Assembly: GCA_035699705.1 (NCBI GenBank)
Contig: DASSPI010000057.1
Span: 1 to 37,266 of the forward strand
Direction of reading: 5' to 3'
Source of the DNA: CANKHA01 sp035699705
GTDB lineage: Bacteria; Pseudomonadota; Alphaproteobacteria; Rhizobiales; Xanthobacteraceae
Length of the DNA stretch: 37,266 nt
The stretch's first letter is position 1, and each line of letters begins with the position of its first letter. The notes below the pieces were generated by a model. It did no database searches, had not been told where the DNA came from, and saw nothing but the letters and a program-made list of their open reading frames with translations. Both the position numbers and the translations under genes were made by a program. Below are positions 23,909 through 32,358 of the stretch, piece by piece.

Positions 23909-25771
23909 ATGAGTCTCAGTCAGGCGCTTTCCACCGCGGTTTCCGGCCTGCGCGTCAGCCAGGCCGGGCTGGCCCTCATCGCCGCCAACGTGGCGAATGC
24001 GGAAACGCCCGGCTATGTGCGCAAGAGCCTGGACCAGACCACGATCGCCGCCGGCGGTCTCGGCAGCGTGCGGGTATCCGCGATCAATCGCGAGCTCGAC
24101 CAATATATCCAGCGCCAGTTGCGGACAGAAACTTCCGGCGGCGCCTATGCCGACCTGCGTGCGCGCTTCTACGAGCGTTTGCAGCAGCTCTACGGCGATC
24201 CCGGCTCGGCCACCACGCTGGAAACCACCTACAATAATTTCACCGGCGCGCTGCAAGCGCTCGCCACCAGCCCGGAATCGTCAACGGCGCGGCGTGAGGT
24301 GTTGAGCGCGGCGCAGGTGCTGGCGCAGCATCTCAACGGCATGACCACCGCCATCCAGGGCGTGCGTACCGACGCGGAGTTTGGCCTGGCCGACGCGGTC
24401 GCCAATGCGAACGAGGCGATGCAGCAGATCGCGCGCATCAACCAGCAGATCGGCTCGGTGCGGCCGGGCGAAAGTACCATGGCGGCGCTGCTCGATCAGC
24501 GCGACGTCTATATCCAGCGGCTTGCCGAATTGATGGACGTGCGGACGGTGGAGAACGAATACCATCAGCTGTCGGTGTTCACGACTTCCGGCGTTCAGCT
24601 CGTCGGCGTTGACGCCTCGCGGCTCACCTTTGATCCGCAGGGTACGATGTCGCCCAACGCCTTCTGGAGCTCAGACCCCGCGCTGCGCTCGGTCGGAACA
24701 ATCAAGCTGATCTCGCCCACCGGCGGCGACATGGATCTGATCGCCAACAAGGCCATCCGCTCCGGCGAGATCGCCGCCTTGCTGGAGATGCGCGACCAGG
24801 TGCTGGTGCAGGCGCAGGCGCAGATGGATGCGATTGCCGCCGCCATGTCGCGCGCTTTATCCGATCGCAATATCGACGGCACCGCCGTCACCGCCGGCGC
24901 GCAGGCGGGCTTCGATATCGACGTCGGCGGTCTTTCGTCCGGCAACACGATCAACATTTCCTATACCGACACCCTGACCAACACGCTGCGCCATATCACC
25001 CTTGTCCGGGTGAATGACTCAAACGCTCTGCCTTTGTCCGATTCAGACACGGCCAGTCCGGACGACCGCGTGGTCGGCATCGATTTCTCCGGCGGCATCG
25101 CCTCGGTCGTGGCGCAGATCAATGCCGCGCTCGGCCCCTCCGGATTGCAGGTTTCCAACCCGGCCGGCACCACGTTGCGCTTTCTGGATGACGGCGCCGG
25201 CAACAAGGTCAACCTGAATGCGCTGTCGGCCACCGAAACGGCGACAGTGCTGACCGGCGGCGGCGTGGAATTGCCTTTGTTCATGGACGCGCAGGCGGTC
25301 TATACCGGCTCGTTCAGCTCGCTCGGCTCGCAGCAGGTTGGCTTCGCCGGCCGCATAGCGGTCAACAGCGCGCTGCTGGCCGACCCGTCACGCCTGGTGA
25401 TTTACGGCGCCGGGATTCCCACTGGCGATGCGACGCGGCCTAACTTCCTCTACGACCGGCTGACCACCGGCATGCTCGATTTCTCCCCGGAATCCGGCAT
25501 CGGCACGCTCGATGCTCCATTCAGCGGCTCCCTTCCGTCATTTTTGCGCCAGATCGTGAGTCAGCAGGGCGAAGCGGCGGCCGCGGCGGAAAACCTGGCG
25601 GAGGGCCAGGCCGTCGTCGTGCAGGCCTTGCAGCAGCGGTTCAACGACAGCGCCAACGTCAATGTCGACCAGGAGATGGCGAATCTGCTCAACCTGCAAA
25701 ATGCCTATGCCGCCAATGCGCGCGTCATGTCGGTGGTAAAGGAAATGCTCGACGCCCTGCTGCGGTTGTGA
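23909..25771 (+). CDS. flgK: Hook-filament junction protein FlgK (HAP1)
   Basis: The 620-residue product starts MSLSQALSTAVSGLRVSQ, and its axial motif ALIAANVANAETPGYVRKSL (22-41) is diagnostic of FlgK. Residues 90-290 hold the conserved helical FlgK core with TLETTYNNFTGALQALAT and ALLDQRDVYIQRLAELMDV. The end, DQEMANLLNLQNAYAANARV then VKEMLDALLRL, is the C-terminal helix. It forms the first junction layer on the hook. The middle (about 340-460) includes a beta-rich insert. It lies 55 bp after flgE and 13 bp before flgL, probably in one transcript. Confidence 0.95.
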   Translation: MSLSQALSTAVSGLRVSQAGLALIAANVANAETPGYVRKSLDQTTIAAGGLGSVRVSAINRELDQYIQRQLRTETSGGAYADLRARFYERLQQLYGDPGSATTLETTYNNFTGALQALATSPESSTARREVLSAAQVLAQHLNGMTTAIQGVRTDAEFGLADAVANANEAMQQIARINQQIGSVRPGESTMAALLDQRDVYIQRLAELMDVRTVENEYHQLSVFTTSGVQLVGVDASRLTFDPQGTMSPNAFWSSDPALRSVGTIKLISPTGGDMDLIANKAIRSGEIAALLEMRDQVLVQAQAQMDAIAAAMSRALSDRNIDGTAVTAGAQAGFDIDVGGLSSGNTINISYTDTLTNTLRHITLVRVNDSNALPLSDSDTASPDDRVVGIDFSGGIASVVAQINAALGPSGLQVSNPAGTTLRFLDDGAGNKVNLNALSATETATVLTGGGVELPLFMDAQAVYTGSFSSLGSQQVGFAGRIAVNSALLADPSRLVIYGAGIPTGDATRPNFLYDRLTTGMLDFSPESGIGTLDAPFSGSLPSFLRQIVSQQGEAAAAAENLAEGQAVVVQALQQRFNDSANVNVDQEMANLLNLQNAYAANARVMSVVKEMLDALLRL

Positions 25772-25784
25772 GGTCAAGAGTCGC

Positions 25785-27290
25785 ATGAGCATCAACGGGA
25801 TCAGTAGCCGCTCCAGCCTGATGCTGCAGTCGATGGTCGAGATGCGCCGGCAGCTCGACGACCTGCAGCGCCAGCTCGGAACCGGCAGAAGGTCCGTCAC
25901 CTACGCGGGCCTCGGAATCAATCGCGGGCTCGCGATCAGCGTCAACAACCAGCTCGCCGCGCTGAAAAGCTACAACGCCTCGATGCAGCAGGTCAGCGTG
26001 CGGCTCGACCTGGCGCAAACCGCGCTCGGTCAGATCGACAGCGTCACGCATGAAGTAAAAACCGCGATATTCCAATCGAAATTCGCCATCGACCCGGGCG
26101 GTCAAACCGCCGAACAGCGCAACGCCGGCAATCAGCTCGAGCTCGTGCTCGGTTTGCTCAACACCACCGCCGGCGACCGCTACCTCTTTTCGGGTCTGGG
26201 ATTCGATACCCCCTCGGTTGAGAGCAGCGTGCATATCCTCGAAGGCGATGGCGCCCGCGCCGGCCTCAAGCAGATGATCTCCGAGCGCCGGCAGGCCGAT
26301 CTCGGCGCTGCCGGAATGGGCCGCCTTTCTATTCCCGCGGCGGTCGGCGCGACGCTCTCGGTCGCCGAGGACGCCGCCGGCTCGCCATTTGGAATGAAGC
26401 TCGCCGCCGTTAACTCGACGCTCACCGGCGCCACCGTCACGGGTCCCGCGGGGGCGCCTGCGTCCGTTTCCATCGATCTCGGCGCGACCAATCCGGCTGC
26501 CGGCGACAGCATCAGATTGTCCTTCACCCTGCCGGACGGCAGCACGACCGACCTGACGCTGACCGCGACCGCATCGGCCAGCCCGGGCGCAAACGAGTTC
26601 AGCCTTGGCGCGAATGCCGCGGCGACAGCGGGCAATCTGCAAGCGGCGCTGACCACAGCGGTGGCAGGTATTGCCGGCAGCGAGCTGGCAGCAGCCTCGG
26701 CGCTCGCCGCGGGCGACGCATTTTTCAGCGCCGACTTGAATAACCCGCCGCAGCGGGTCAACGGCCCGCCATTCGCTACCGCGACCTCGCTCGTCGCCGG
26801 CACGGCGGCCAACAGCGTCATCTGGTATACCGGGGAAGCCGGGGCCGATCCCGCGCGCTCCACGGCCAACGCGCGTATTGATGCGTCGATCAGCGTCTCT
26901 TACGGCTTGCGCGCCAATGAGGAAGCGTTACAGAGCGCGGTGAAGAATATCGCGGTGTTCGCTGCCGTGTCCTATTCCTCCGGCGATCCGCAGGCGGCGG
27001 CGAGCTATGGCGCCCTGAAGCAAAGGGTCGCCGCAAACCTCGCCAATGTGCCCGGACAACAGAAGATCAGCGACATCGCGGCAGAGATCGCGAGTGCGCA
27101 GACCGCCATGGCCGCGGCTTCGGAGCGCCACCAGCAGACCGACGCCACTCTGGCGGACCTGATGGAAAGCATTACCACCGTGTCTCCCGAAGAAGTCGGT
27201 GCCAAGATCCTGGCGTTGCAGACCAACCTGCAGGCCTCGCTGCAGACCACCGCCCTTCTGTTGCAGACGAGCCTGATCAATTATCTCTAG
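25785..27290 (+). CDS. flgL: Hook-filament junction protein FlgL (HAP3)
   Basis: This 501-residue protein lies 13 bp after flgK. It has a flagellin-like N-terminus (SLMLQSMVEMRRQLDDLQRQ, LGTGRRSVTYAGLG) and the FlgL-type core TTAGDRYLFSGLGFDTPSV (near residues 126-144). Its C-terminus resembles flagellin D0 (EVGAKILALQTNLQASLQTT, LLLQTSLINYL). A central Ala/Thr/Gly-rich beta region (about 200-370) makes it longer than the E. coli protein of about 317 residues; long FlgL proteins are usual in Rhizobiales. It forms the second junction layer, on which the filament grows. It ends 265 bp before the flagellin gene, which has its own leader. Confidence 0.9.
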   Translation: MSINGISSRSSLMLQSMVEMRRQLDDLQRQLGTGRRSVTYAGLGINRGLAISVNNQLAALKSYNASMQQVSVRLDLAQTALGQIDSVTHEVKTAIFQSKFAIDPGGQTAEQRNAGNQLELVLGLLNTTAGDRYLFSGLGFDTPSVESSVHILEGDGARAGLKQMISERRQADLGAAGMGRLSIPAAVGATLSVAEDAAGSPFGMKLAAVNSTLTGATVTGPAGAPASVSIDLGATNPAAGDSIRLSFTLPDGSTTDLTLTATASASPGANEFSLGANAAATAGNLQAALTTAVAGIAGSELAAASALAAGDAFFSADLNNPPQRVNGPPFATATSLVAGTAANSVIWYTGEAGADPARSTANARIDASISVSYGLRANEEALQSAVKNIAVFAAVSYSSGDPQAAASYGALKQRVAANLANVPGQQKISDIAAEIASAQTAMAAASERHQQTDATLADLMESITTVSPEEVGAKILALQTNLQASLQTTALLLQTSLINYL

Positions 27291-27423
27291 CGCATCGTCC
27301 AACATGCGAAGCAAACGGCGCGGCTAGCCCCCGCGCCCGTTGCCGTTCAGGCCCACGGGCGCCAAACCTTACCCGGAAGTTAACCGCCTGTTGCGGAATA
27401 GCGCTCTGGTATTACGGATGTCA

Positions 27424-27460
27424 TTAACCTGTTAACCATGTCGATTTACCGTCCATTACA
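27424..27460 (+). promoter_or_regulatory. CtrA-like boxes in the flagellin leader
   Basis: TTAACC occurs at 27424-27429 and again in TTAACCAT at 27432-27439, the latter equal to the CtrA 8-mer half site. TTTA-N7-TTAC follows at 27445-27459, near the TTAA-N7-TTAA consensus. A further TTAACC is at 27380. No sigma-54 GG-N10-GC element was found in the 265-bp gap. Confidence 0.45.
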
Positions 27461-27555
27461 TTCCTTCTGACATCTTCGTGATAACCGCGGGCTCCTCCAG
27501 TTGACGAGCACGGGTTCACTCGCCAGTACGGCATCTGACCAGAAAGGTTTTTGAT

Positions 27556-28683
27556 ATGGCTGACATTACCCTTACCGCCGGTGTTCGGCAGAACCTGCTC
27601 TCGCTGCAGAAAACCGCGGACCTGATGGCCACGACGCAGAATCGTCTCGCCACAGGCAAGAAGATCAACTCCGCTCTCGACAACCCGATCAGCTTCTTCA
27701 CCTCGCAGTCGCTGAGCAACCGCGCGTCCGACTTGAGCACTCTGCTCGACTCGATCTCGAACGCGACGCAGACGCTGCAGGCGGCCGACAACGGCCTTAC
27801 CTCGCTGACGAAACTGGTGCAGAGCGCCCAGGCTATCGCGCAGCAGGCGCAGCAGAGCGCCAGCACGAGCGCCAAGGTTACCGGCAGCGTGTCTGGGTTG
27901 ACCGCGACTACGGTCCACGCCTTCACCGCTACCAAGACCCTCACCGTCAGCGACGGCACCACGACTGCCACCTACACGGCGGCCGCGGCAGACGACGTCC
28001 AGGACGTCTTGGATGCCATCAACAACACGGTGGGCATCAAGGTCCAGGCTTCGCTCACCAGCGACGGCAAGCTCCAGCTGCTGAATCTGGAAGGCGGCAA
28101 CGTCGTGATCGGCGGCACGGGCTCGGCAGCCGACTTGCTCACCCTTGGCCTCGTCGCTGGCACCACGACCGGCACCATCAACACGACACGTAGCTCGTTG
28201 GCCTCGCAGTTCGACTCGCTCCGCACCCAGATCGACCAGTTGGCGGCTGACTCCGGTTACAACGGCGTCAACCTGCTCAACGGCGACAACCTGACGGTGA
28301 CGTTCAACGAGACCGCCACCTCCACCCAGTCGATCACCGGCGTCACCTTCAACTCGACTGGCCTTGGGATCGCCGCGGCTGGCAACACCTTCCAGACCGA
28401 CGTCGACGTCAGCGCGGCTCTCGCCGACCTGACTTCGGCCCTGAGCACGTTGCGCTCGCAGGCGGTGTCGTTCGGTTCGTCTCTCTCGGTCGTGCAGACC
28501 CGCCAGGACTTCACCAAGGCGATGGTCAACACGCTGCAGACCGGCGCCGACAACCTCGTCCTCGCCGACACCAACCTCGAAGGTGCGAACATGCTGGCCC
28601 TGCAGACCCGCCAGTCTCTGTCCACCACGGCCCTCTCGCTCGCCGCCCAGGCCAGCCAGTCGGTGCTCCGCCTCTTCGGCTAG
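27556..28683 (+). CDS. Flagellin (filament subunit)
   Basis: The 375-residue protein has the flagellin D0/D1 N-terminus (LTAGVRQNLLSLQKTADLM, NRLATGKKINSALDNPISFF) with the usual heptad pattern. The C-terminus (QTRQDFTKAMVNTLQTGADN, MLALQTRQSLSTTALSLAAQ, ending SVLRLFG) is also diagnostic. Residues about 125-195 form a flagellin-IN-like module (KTLTVSDGTTTATYTA, then GKLQLLNLEGGN). It assembles the filament after secretion. AGAAAGG precedes the ATG by nine bases. The gene is monocistronic, with a 265-bp leader and a strong terminator; such leaders are where FlbT acts on flagellin mRNA in Caulobacter. Only one flagellin gene is in the window. Codon use is more C-ended than in the neighbours, fitting high expression. 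Confidence 0.94.
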   Translation: MADITLTAGVRQNLLSLQKTADLMATTQNRLATGKKINSALDNPISFFTSQSLSNRASDLSTLLDSISNATQTLQAADNGLTSLTKLVQSAQAIAQQAQQSASTSAKVTGSVSGLTATTVHAFTATKTLTVSDGTTTATYTAAAADDVQDVLDAINNTVGIKVQASLTSDGKLQLLNLEGGNVVIGGTGSAADLLTLGLVAGTTTGTINTTRSSLASQFDSLRTQIDQLAADSGYNGVNLLNGDNLTVTFNETATSTQSITGVTFNSTGLGIAAAGNTFQTDVDVSAALADLTSALSTLRSQAVSFGSSLSVVQTRQDFTKAMVNTLQTGADNLVLADTNLEGANMLALQTRQSLSTTALSLAAQASQSVLRLFG

Positions 28684-28707
28684 TAGCCGAAAGACGGCAA
28701 ATATCGG

Positions 28708-28736
28708 CGGCGGGGCGAAAAGCCCCGCCGTTTTTT
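28708..28736 (+). terminator. Rho-independent terminator of the flagellin gene
   Basis: A perfect 9-bp stem CGGCGGGGC / GCCCCGCCG with a GAAAA loop is followed directly by six Ts. It lies 25 bp after the flagellin stop. Confidence 0.92.
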
Positions 28737-28758
28737 ATTGCCGGTTGCAGGACCGAGT

Positions 28759-29361
28759 TCAGATGGCGGCTTGCGCGCGCTCGTAATCCACGCGCCGGAT
28801 CCGTTCAACGGAGACGATCCCGCTGGCATTCCTGCTCAGCTCCACGAGTTCGTCGGGCGCAAGCAGGCCGACTTCCACGTCGCGGTCGGGCAATATCACG
28901 ATACTTCGTTCGGCAATCATCACATCGACCACATGCATCGGGTCCTGTCGGACCGCCTCCGCCGCCCAGAGCTTGAAATTCTGGTAATAGGGCGAGGCCC
29001 GCCAGGCCGCCGGATAGCCGGGGTCGACATGCGCGGTCAGACGGCGGCCCTCATTGGTCTTGGCCAACACGAATTTGCACCGCTCCGGCTTCCATTCCGG
29101 GCCAAGTCCCTTGCTGGTCATCCACTCGCAGTAAAAGCCCCGGCACGCGACCGGCCGCATGGCGTGGATGCCGCATCCGGTGCCGGGCTTGCAATGCGAA
29201 CACCATTTGCCCGCGGGCTTGTCAAAATCCGTGACGATCAGAACCTTGCAGCACAAGGTGCAGCTGTCGCAGGCGCGGCCCTGTACGACCATGCCATGGG
29301 CGCGGGTTATTTGGGCGAGTTGATCGGGGGAAATAACCGGGGCTTGTGGAAGGGCGTTCAT
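28759..29361 (-). CDS. YkgJ-like CxxCxxCC cysteine-cluster protein
   Basis: The 200-residue protein has the putative iron- or zinc-binding cluster CDSCTLCC (31-38), followed by KWCSHCKPGTGCGIHAMRPVACRGFYCEW, giving at least ten cysteines in the first half. The second half is an alpha/beta region with no motif I know. The CxxCxxCC domain is widespread and mostly uncharacterised. It also forms the core of FliB, the flagellin lysine N-methylase of enterobacteria. Here the gene lies antisense between flagellin and flbT, and its start is 25 bp from a perfect CtrA box. A role in flagellin modification is therefore conceivable, but it is shorter than FliB and position may be chance. Confidence 0.8.
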   Translation of the reverse strand: MNALPQAPVISPDQLAQITRAHGMVVQGRACDSCTLCCKVLIVTDFDKPAGKWCSHCKPGTGCGIHAMRPVACRGFYCEWMTSKGLGPEWKPERCKFVLAKTNEGRRLTAHVDPGYPAAWRASPYYQNFKLWAAEAVRQDPMHVVDVMIAERSIVILPDRDVEVGLLAPDELVELSRNASGIVSVERIRRVDYERAQAAI

Positions 29362-29385
29362 GCCCTAGCTGTCGCCGATTCCCGA

Positions 29386-29402
29386 TTAAGCAAGCGTTAA
29401 CC
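29386..29402. promoter_or_regulatory. CtrA box in the flbT / ykgJ-like divergent gap
   Basis: TTAA (29386-29389), seven bases, then TTAACC (29397-29402) is an exact match to the alphaproteobacterial CtrA consensus TTAA-N7-TTAAC. It is 54 bp before flbT and 25 bp from the divergent cysteine-cluster gene. Confidence 0.7.
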
Positions 29403-29455
29403 GTAATGGACCTTAATTGCCCTTGGGGCGCCTTCGAAACCCGGCGGAGCGCAGT

Positions 29456-29839
29456 ATGGCGTTGCGGATCGAGCTCAAGCCTGGCGAACGCATCCTCATC
29501 GGGGAAAGCGTGCTGATTAACAGCGACCAGCGCGCGACTTTTCTCATTGAAGGCAGCGCGCCGATTCTGCGCGAGAAGGACATCGTGACGCCGGAGCAGG
29601 CGGACACGCCGGCCAAGCGCATCTATCTCGCCGTGCAGCTGATGTACACCTCGCGCGACCCGCGCGCGCATCACGACGTCTATTTTGCGCTCATGCGCGA
29701 CATCGTGCAGGCGGCGCCCAGCACCTGGCCCTATGTGGAAAGTATCAATAATCGAATCTTAACAGGCGACCTGTATAAGGCATTGAAGCAAGCCAGGAAT
29801 TTGGTCAATTACGAGCAGGAGCTTTTACAGAATGCATAG
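29456..29839 (+). CDS. flbT: Flagellar biosynthesis repressor FlbT
   Basis: I chose ATG 29456, after CGGAG, because the family begins with this MALRIELKPGERILIG strand; the frame is open 13 codons upstream. The 127-residue product continues with LINSDQRATFLIEGSAPILR, DTPAKRIYLAVQLMYT and a C-terminal helix ILTGDLYKALKQARNLVNYE. In Caulobacter FlbT binds the 5' leader of flagellin mRNA and lowers its stability until the hook is complete; in other species it can activate. It is cytoplasmic. It overlaps flaF by eight bases, so the two are translationally coupled, and a CtrA box lies upstream. Confidence 0.93.
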   Translation: MALRIELKPGERILIGESVLINSDQRATFLIEGSAPILREKDIVTPEQADTPAKRIYLAVQLMYTSRDPRAHHDVYFALMRDIVQAAPSTWPYVESINNRILTGDLYKALKQARNLVNYEQELLQNA

Positions 29840-30200
29840 CGCGGCGAAGGCTTACGGCAATGTTGCGAAGCAGACGGCGAGCGGCCGCGATTTGGAGGCG
29901 GACCTCCTGCTGAAGGCGGCTTCCCGCCTGCAAGCCATCCACGATGCCTGGGACCGAAACAAATCCGACCTTGCCGAGGCCCTGCTCTATAACCGCAAGC
30001 TCTGGTCGATTTTCCTGACCGACGTGACCGGCCCCGATCATCCGCTTCCGGCCGAGATCCGGCAGAACGTCGCCAATCTCGGCATCTTTGTAATGAAGCA
30101 GACGCTGTCGGTGACCGCCGATCCGAAGCCCGAGCATCTCAATTCCCTGATCAACATCAATCGGCAGCTCGCCGCCGGCCTGCGCGGTCAGCCCGCCTGA
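29832..30200 (+). CDS. flaF: Flagellar biosynthesis regulator FlaF
   Basis: The ATG lies inside the end of flbT (eight-base overlap). The 122-residue product begins AAKAYGNVAKQTASGRDLEADLLLKAA, the conserved FlaF start. It continues with AIHDAWDRNKSDLAEALLYNRKLW and IRQNVANLGIFVMKQTLSV, and is almost all helical. FlaF is a small cytosolic partner of FlbT and flagellin: in Caulobacter it is needed for flagellin production and opposes FlbT. It is the last gene of the flbT-flaF unit, followed by a perfect terminator. Confidence 0.93.
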   Translation: MHSAAKAYGNVAKQTASGRDLEADLLLKAASRLQAIHDAWDRNKSDLAEALLYNRKLWSIFLTDVTGPDHPLPAEIRQNVANLGIFVMKQTLSVTADPKPEHLNSLININRQLAAGLRGQPA

Positions 30201-30225
30201 GGCTTCGATACGCTGAATCATGCCG

Positions 30226-30252
30226 AACGGCGCGGGCAAAACCCGCGCCGTT
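30226..30252 (+). terminator. Terminator after flaF
   Basis: An 11-bp perfect stem AACGGCGCGGG / CCCGCGCCGTT with a CAAAA loop is followed by TGCTTTTT. It lies between convergent flaF and the flgN-like gene and probably serves the plus strand. Confidence 0.8.
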
Positions 30253-30275
30253 TGCTTTTTGGGCGCCGGTGAAGA

Positions 30276-30758
30276 CTAGAGCGAGCGGCTGATCGCCAGC
30301 GGCTGGATCGTGCTCTTGCTCGGGGCGGAAGGCCGGCCGGTCGCGCCATAGGTCTGCGGCGCCGCCTTGCGGGCGAGCTCGCCGGAGACCCCGCGGATCA
30401 GGTCGTCGGATACTGCATGCGCAGTTGCCAGCACGGTCATGTTGGTGCGCAGCAGATCGTGGAATTGCGCATGACGGTCGCGGAAGGCCTTTGCTTGCTC
30501 CGGCGCGACGCTGGCCAGGGCGGCGCGGCTCGCCGCCAGGCGGGTCATGTCGGTCACGTAGCTGCGGGCGAAATCGCCTTTGTCGCGCTCGATCCGCGCC
30601 GCTTCGCGCAGCCGGCCCTCGCGCACCAGCGCGGTCTCTTCCGCGACCATGGCGGCGAGGCGATCCATGGCCTGCAGCAGCCGGCCCATCAGCGCCTCGG
30701 CATCGGCCGCGGTGGCGGCGGGAGCGGGTGAGGGGATCGCGTTGTTGGCGGCGATCAT
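30276..30758 (-). CDS. FlgN/FlbY-like flagellar export chaperone
   Basis: ATG 30758 overlaps the stop of the rod-binding gene (ATGA). The 160-residue product is mostly helical with a long heptad-like stretch (LMGRLLQAMDRLAAMVAEET, LVREGRLREAARIERDKGDF). That fits FlgN, the chaperone for FlgK and FlgL. The last 35 residues are Pro/Ser/Thr-rich. Sequence alone gives weak support. The call rests on helix pattern, size and the flgI-cheL/flgJ-(this gene) order, the place of flbY in Caulobacter. It is the last gene of the flgI operon. Confidence 0.65.
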   Translation of the reverse strand: MIAANNAIPSPAPAATAADAEALMGRLLQAMDRLAAMVAEETALVREGRLREAARIERDKGDFARSYVTDMTRLAASRAALASVAPEQAKAFRDRHAQFHDLLRTNMTVLATAHAVSDDLIRGVSGELARKAAPQTYGATGRPSAPSKSTIQPLAISRSL

Positions 30759-31084
30759 GGACGGACCTGCGCTTCCTGCTGCGCCAGCAGCGTTTGATAG
30801 ACCTGGCCGGCGATGCCGATGCCGCCCGCCTTGGCGAAGGATTTGGAATATTCCTCCGACAGGAACGAACGCCACACGCCCGCGCCGGCGCCGCCGCCGA
30901 ACGGGCCCTCGCCGCCGATCGCGGTGAACATCTGGTTCACCATGCTGTTGATGAACACCGCCTCGAAATCCTGCGCCGCGACTTTGGCTTTGGCGGCGGC
31001 GACGGTTTTGGGATCGACGCCGGCCTTGGCGAGCTGGAAGCTGGCCGCCGGAGAGAGCGACGGGGTCGATACGAAGCCCGCCAT
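30755..31084 (-). CDS. Rod-binding protein, FlgJ N-terminal domain type (CheL-like)
   Basis: The 109-residue protein starts MAGFVSTPSLSPAAS. It has the rod-binding signature AAQDFEAVFINSMVNQMFTA (about 36-55), then WRSFLSEEYSKSFAKAGGIG and VYQTLLAQ. It equals only the N-terminal half of enterobacterial FlgJ; the peptidoglycan hydrolase half is absent, as is normal for the alphaproteobacterial CheL/FlgJ form. It would cap or scaffold rod assembly in the periplasm. The ATG at 31084 shares its A with the flgI stop (TGATG), and its own stop overlaps the next gene, so all three are coupled. A GTG one codon earlier is also open. Confidence 0.85.
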   Translation of the reverse strand: MAGFVSTPSLSPAASFQLAKAGVDPKTVAAAKAKVAAQDFEAVFINSMVNQMFTAIGGEGPFGGGAGAGVWRSFLSEEYSKSFAKAGGIGIAGQVYQTLLAQQEAQVRP

Positions 31085-32196
31085 CACATCACCTCGATGT
31101 CGGCCTGGATGGCGCCGGCCGCCTTGATCGCCTGCAGGATCGCGATCAGGTCGCGCGGGCCGATGCCGAGCGCGTTCAGGCCGTCGACCAATTGCTGCAG
31201 CGATACGCCCTCTTTCACCAGCGCGAGCTTCTTGCCGTCTTCCTGCACGCCGATCCGGGTGCGCGGCACGACCTGGGTGGTGCCGCCGCGCGAGAAGGCG
31301 TTGGGCTGGCTCACCTGCGGCGTCTCCGAAATCGTCACGGTGAGATTGCCCTGCGCCACCGCCACCATGGATACGCGCACGTCGCGGCCCATCACGATGA
31401 TGCCGGACCGCTCGTCGATCACGATCTTGGCCGCGAGGTCGGGCTCGATCTGCAGTTGCTCGATCTCGGTGAGCAAGGCCACAACATTGCCCCGGTATTG
31501 CGCCGGAACGGTGAGGCCGACGGTGGACGGGTCGAGCGGTTCGGCGGTCGCAGTGCCGATGAAATCGTTGACCGCTGCGGCGATGCGCTTGGCGGTGGTG
31601 AAGTCGGCATTGCGCAAGGCCAGCCGCACCTGCGACAGCCGATTAAGCGCGAATTCGATTTCACGTTCGATGATGGCGCCATTGGCGATGCGGCCGACGG
31701 TGGGCACGCCACGCGTGATCTTGGAGGCATCGCCTTCCGCCTGAAAACCGCCGATGGCGACCGAGCCCTGGGCGACCGAATAGACATTGCCGTCGGCGCC
31801 GAGCAGCGGCGTCACCAGCAAGGTGCCGCCCTGCAGGCTCTTGGCGTCGCCCAGCGCGGAGACCGTGACGTCCATGCGCGTGCCCTGCGTGCCGAAGGCA
31901 GGCAGATTCGCGGTCACCATCACGGCGGCGACGTTGCCGGTGCGGATCTGCGCGCCGCGGATGTTGACGCCGAGCCGTTCCAGCATCGCCTGCAGCGACT
32001 GTTTGGTGAAAGGAATGTTGTTGAGCGTGTCGCCGGTGCCATTCAAGCCGACGACCAGGCCGTAACCGATCAACTGATTCTGGCGCACCCCCTCGACATT
32101 CGCGAGGTCCTTGATGCGCGACGTAGCTCCCGCGGGCACCGGCGTCATGACGAACGCCAATGCTGCCAGGAGTGCAGCTTGCAGTGTCCTCGTCAC
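31084..32196 (-). CDS. flgI: Flagellar P-ring protein FlgI
   Basis: A GTG start follows GGGGAGCATAGG. The 370-residue protein has a signal peptide (about 1-24) and then the highly conserved SRIKDLANVEGVRQNQLIGY and GLVVGLNGTGDTLNNIPFT. GNVAAVMVTANLPAF, DVTVSALGDAKSLQGGTLLV and the C-terminal VSLQQLVDGLNALGIGPRDL follow. The length matches the family. FlgI forms the P ring around the rod in the peptidoglycan layer, with FlgA as chaperone (encoded at 34.5 kb). It is the first gene of flgI-flgJ-flgN, divergent from fliX across a gap with a CtrA box, the same arrangement as in Caulobacter. Confidence 0.96.
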   Translation of the reverse strand: MTRTLQAALLAALAFVMTPVPAGATSRIKDLANVEGVRQNQLIGYGLVVGLNGTGDTLNNIPFTKQSLQAMLERLGVNIRGAQIRTGNVAAVMVTANLPAFGTQGTRMDVTVSALGDAKSLQGGTLLVTPLLGADGNVYSVAQGSVAIGGFQAEGDASKITRGVPTVGRIANGAIIEREIEFALNRLSQVRLALRNADFTTAKRIAAAVNDFIGTATAEPLDPSTVGLTVPAQYRGNVVALLTEIEQLQIEPDLAAKIVIDERSGIIVMGRDVRVSMVAVAQGNLTVTISETPQVSQPNAFSRGGTTQVVPRTRIGVQEDGKKLALVKEGVSLQQLVDGLNALGIGPRDLIAILQAIKAAGAIQADIEVM

Positions 32197-32341
32197 CCTA
32201 TGCTCCCCATTGAGTGCGGACGTGCCTTTCTTAAAGCGAGGACCGTGCCAAGACTCCGGCGTTGAAATTGAACGATTTTTCCACGCGAAGGCGGCGTGAG
32301 GCGGGTCGCCGTTTGCCGGGGCGGCAAGAATTGCCCGCGTG

Positions 32342-32358
32342 TTTACCAGCCATTAACC
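32342..32358. promoter_or_regulatory. CtrA box in the fliX / flgI divergent gap
   Basis: TTTA-N7-TTAACC (with TTAACCAT at 32353-32360) is one base off the CtrA consensus. It lies 63 bp before fliX and about 145 bp before flgI; in Caulobacter this divergent pair is CtrA controlled. Confidence 0.65.

Noticed and set aside
27291..27555. Possible riboswitch in the flagellin leader
   Set aside because: No known aptamer pattern is visible; the leader length fits FlbT-type control, which needs no riboswitch.
29362..29455. Possible sigma-54 promoter before flbT
   Set aside because: No GG-N10-GC arrangement with flanking consensus was found; the CtrA box explains the gap better.
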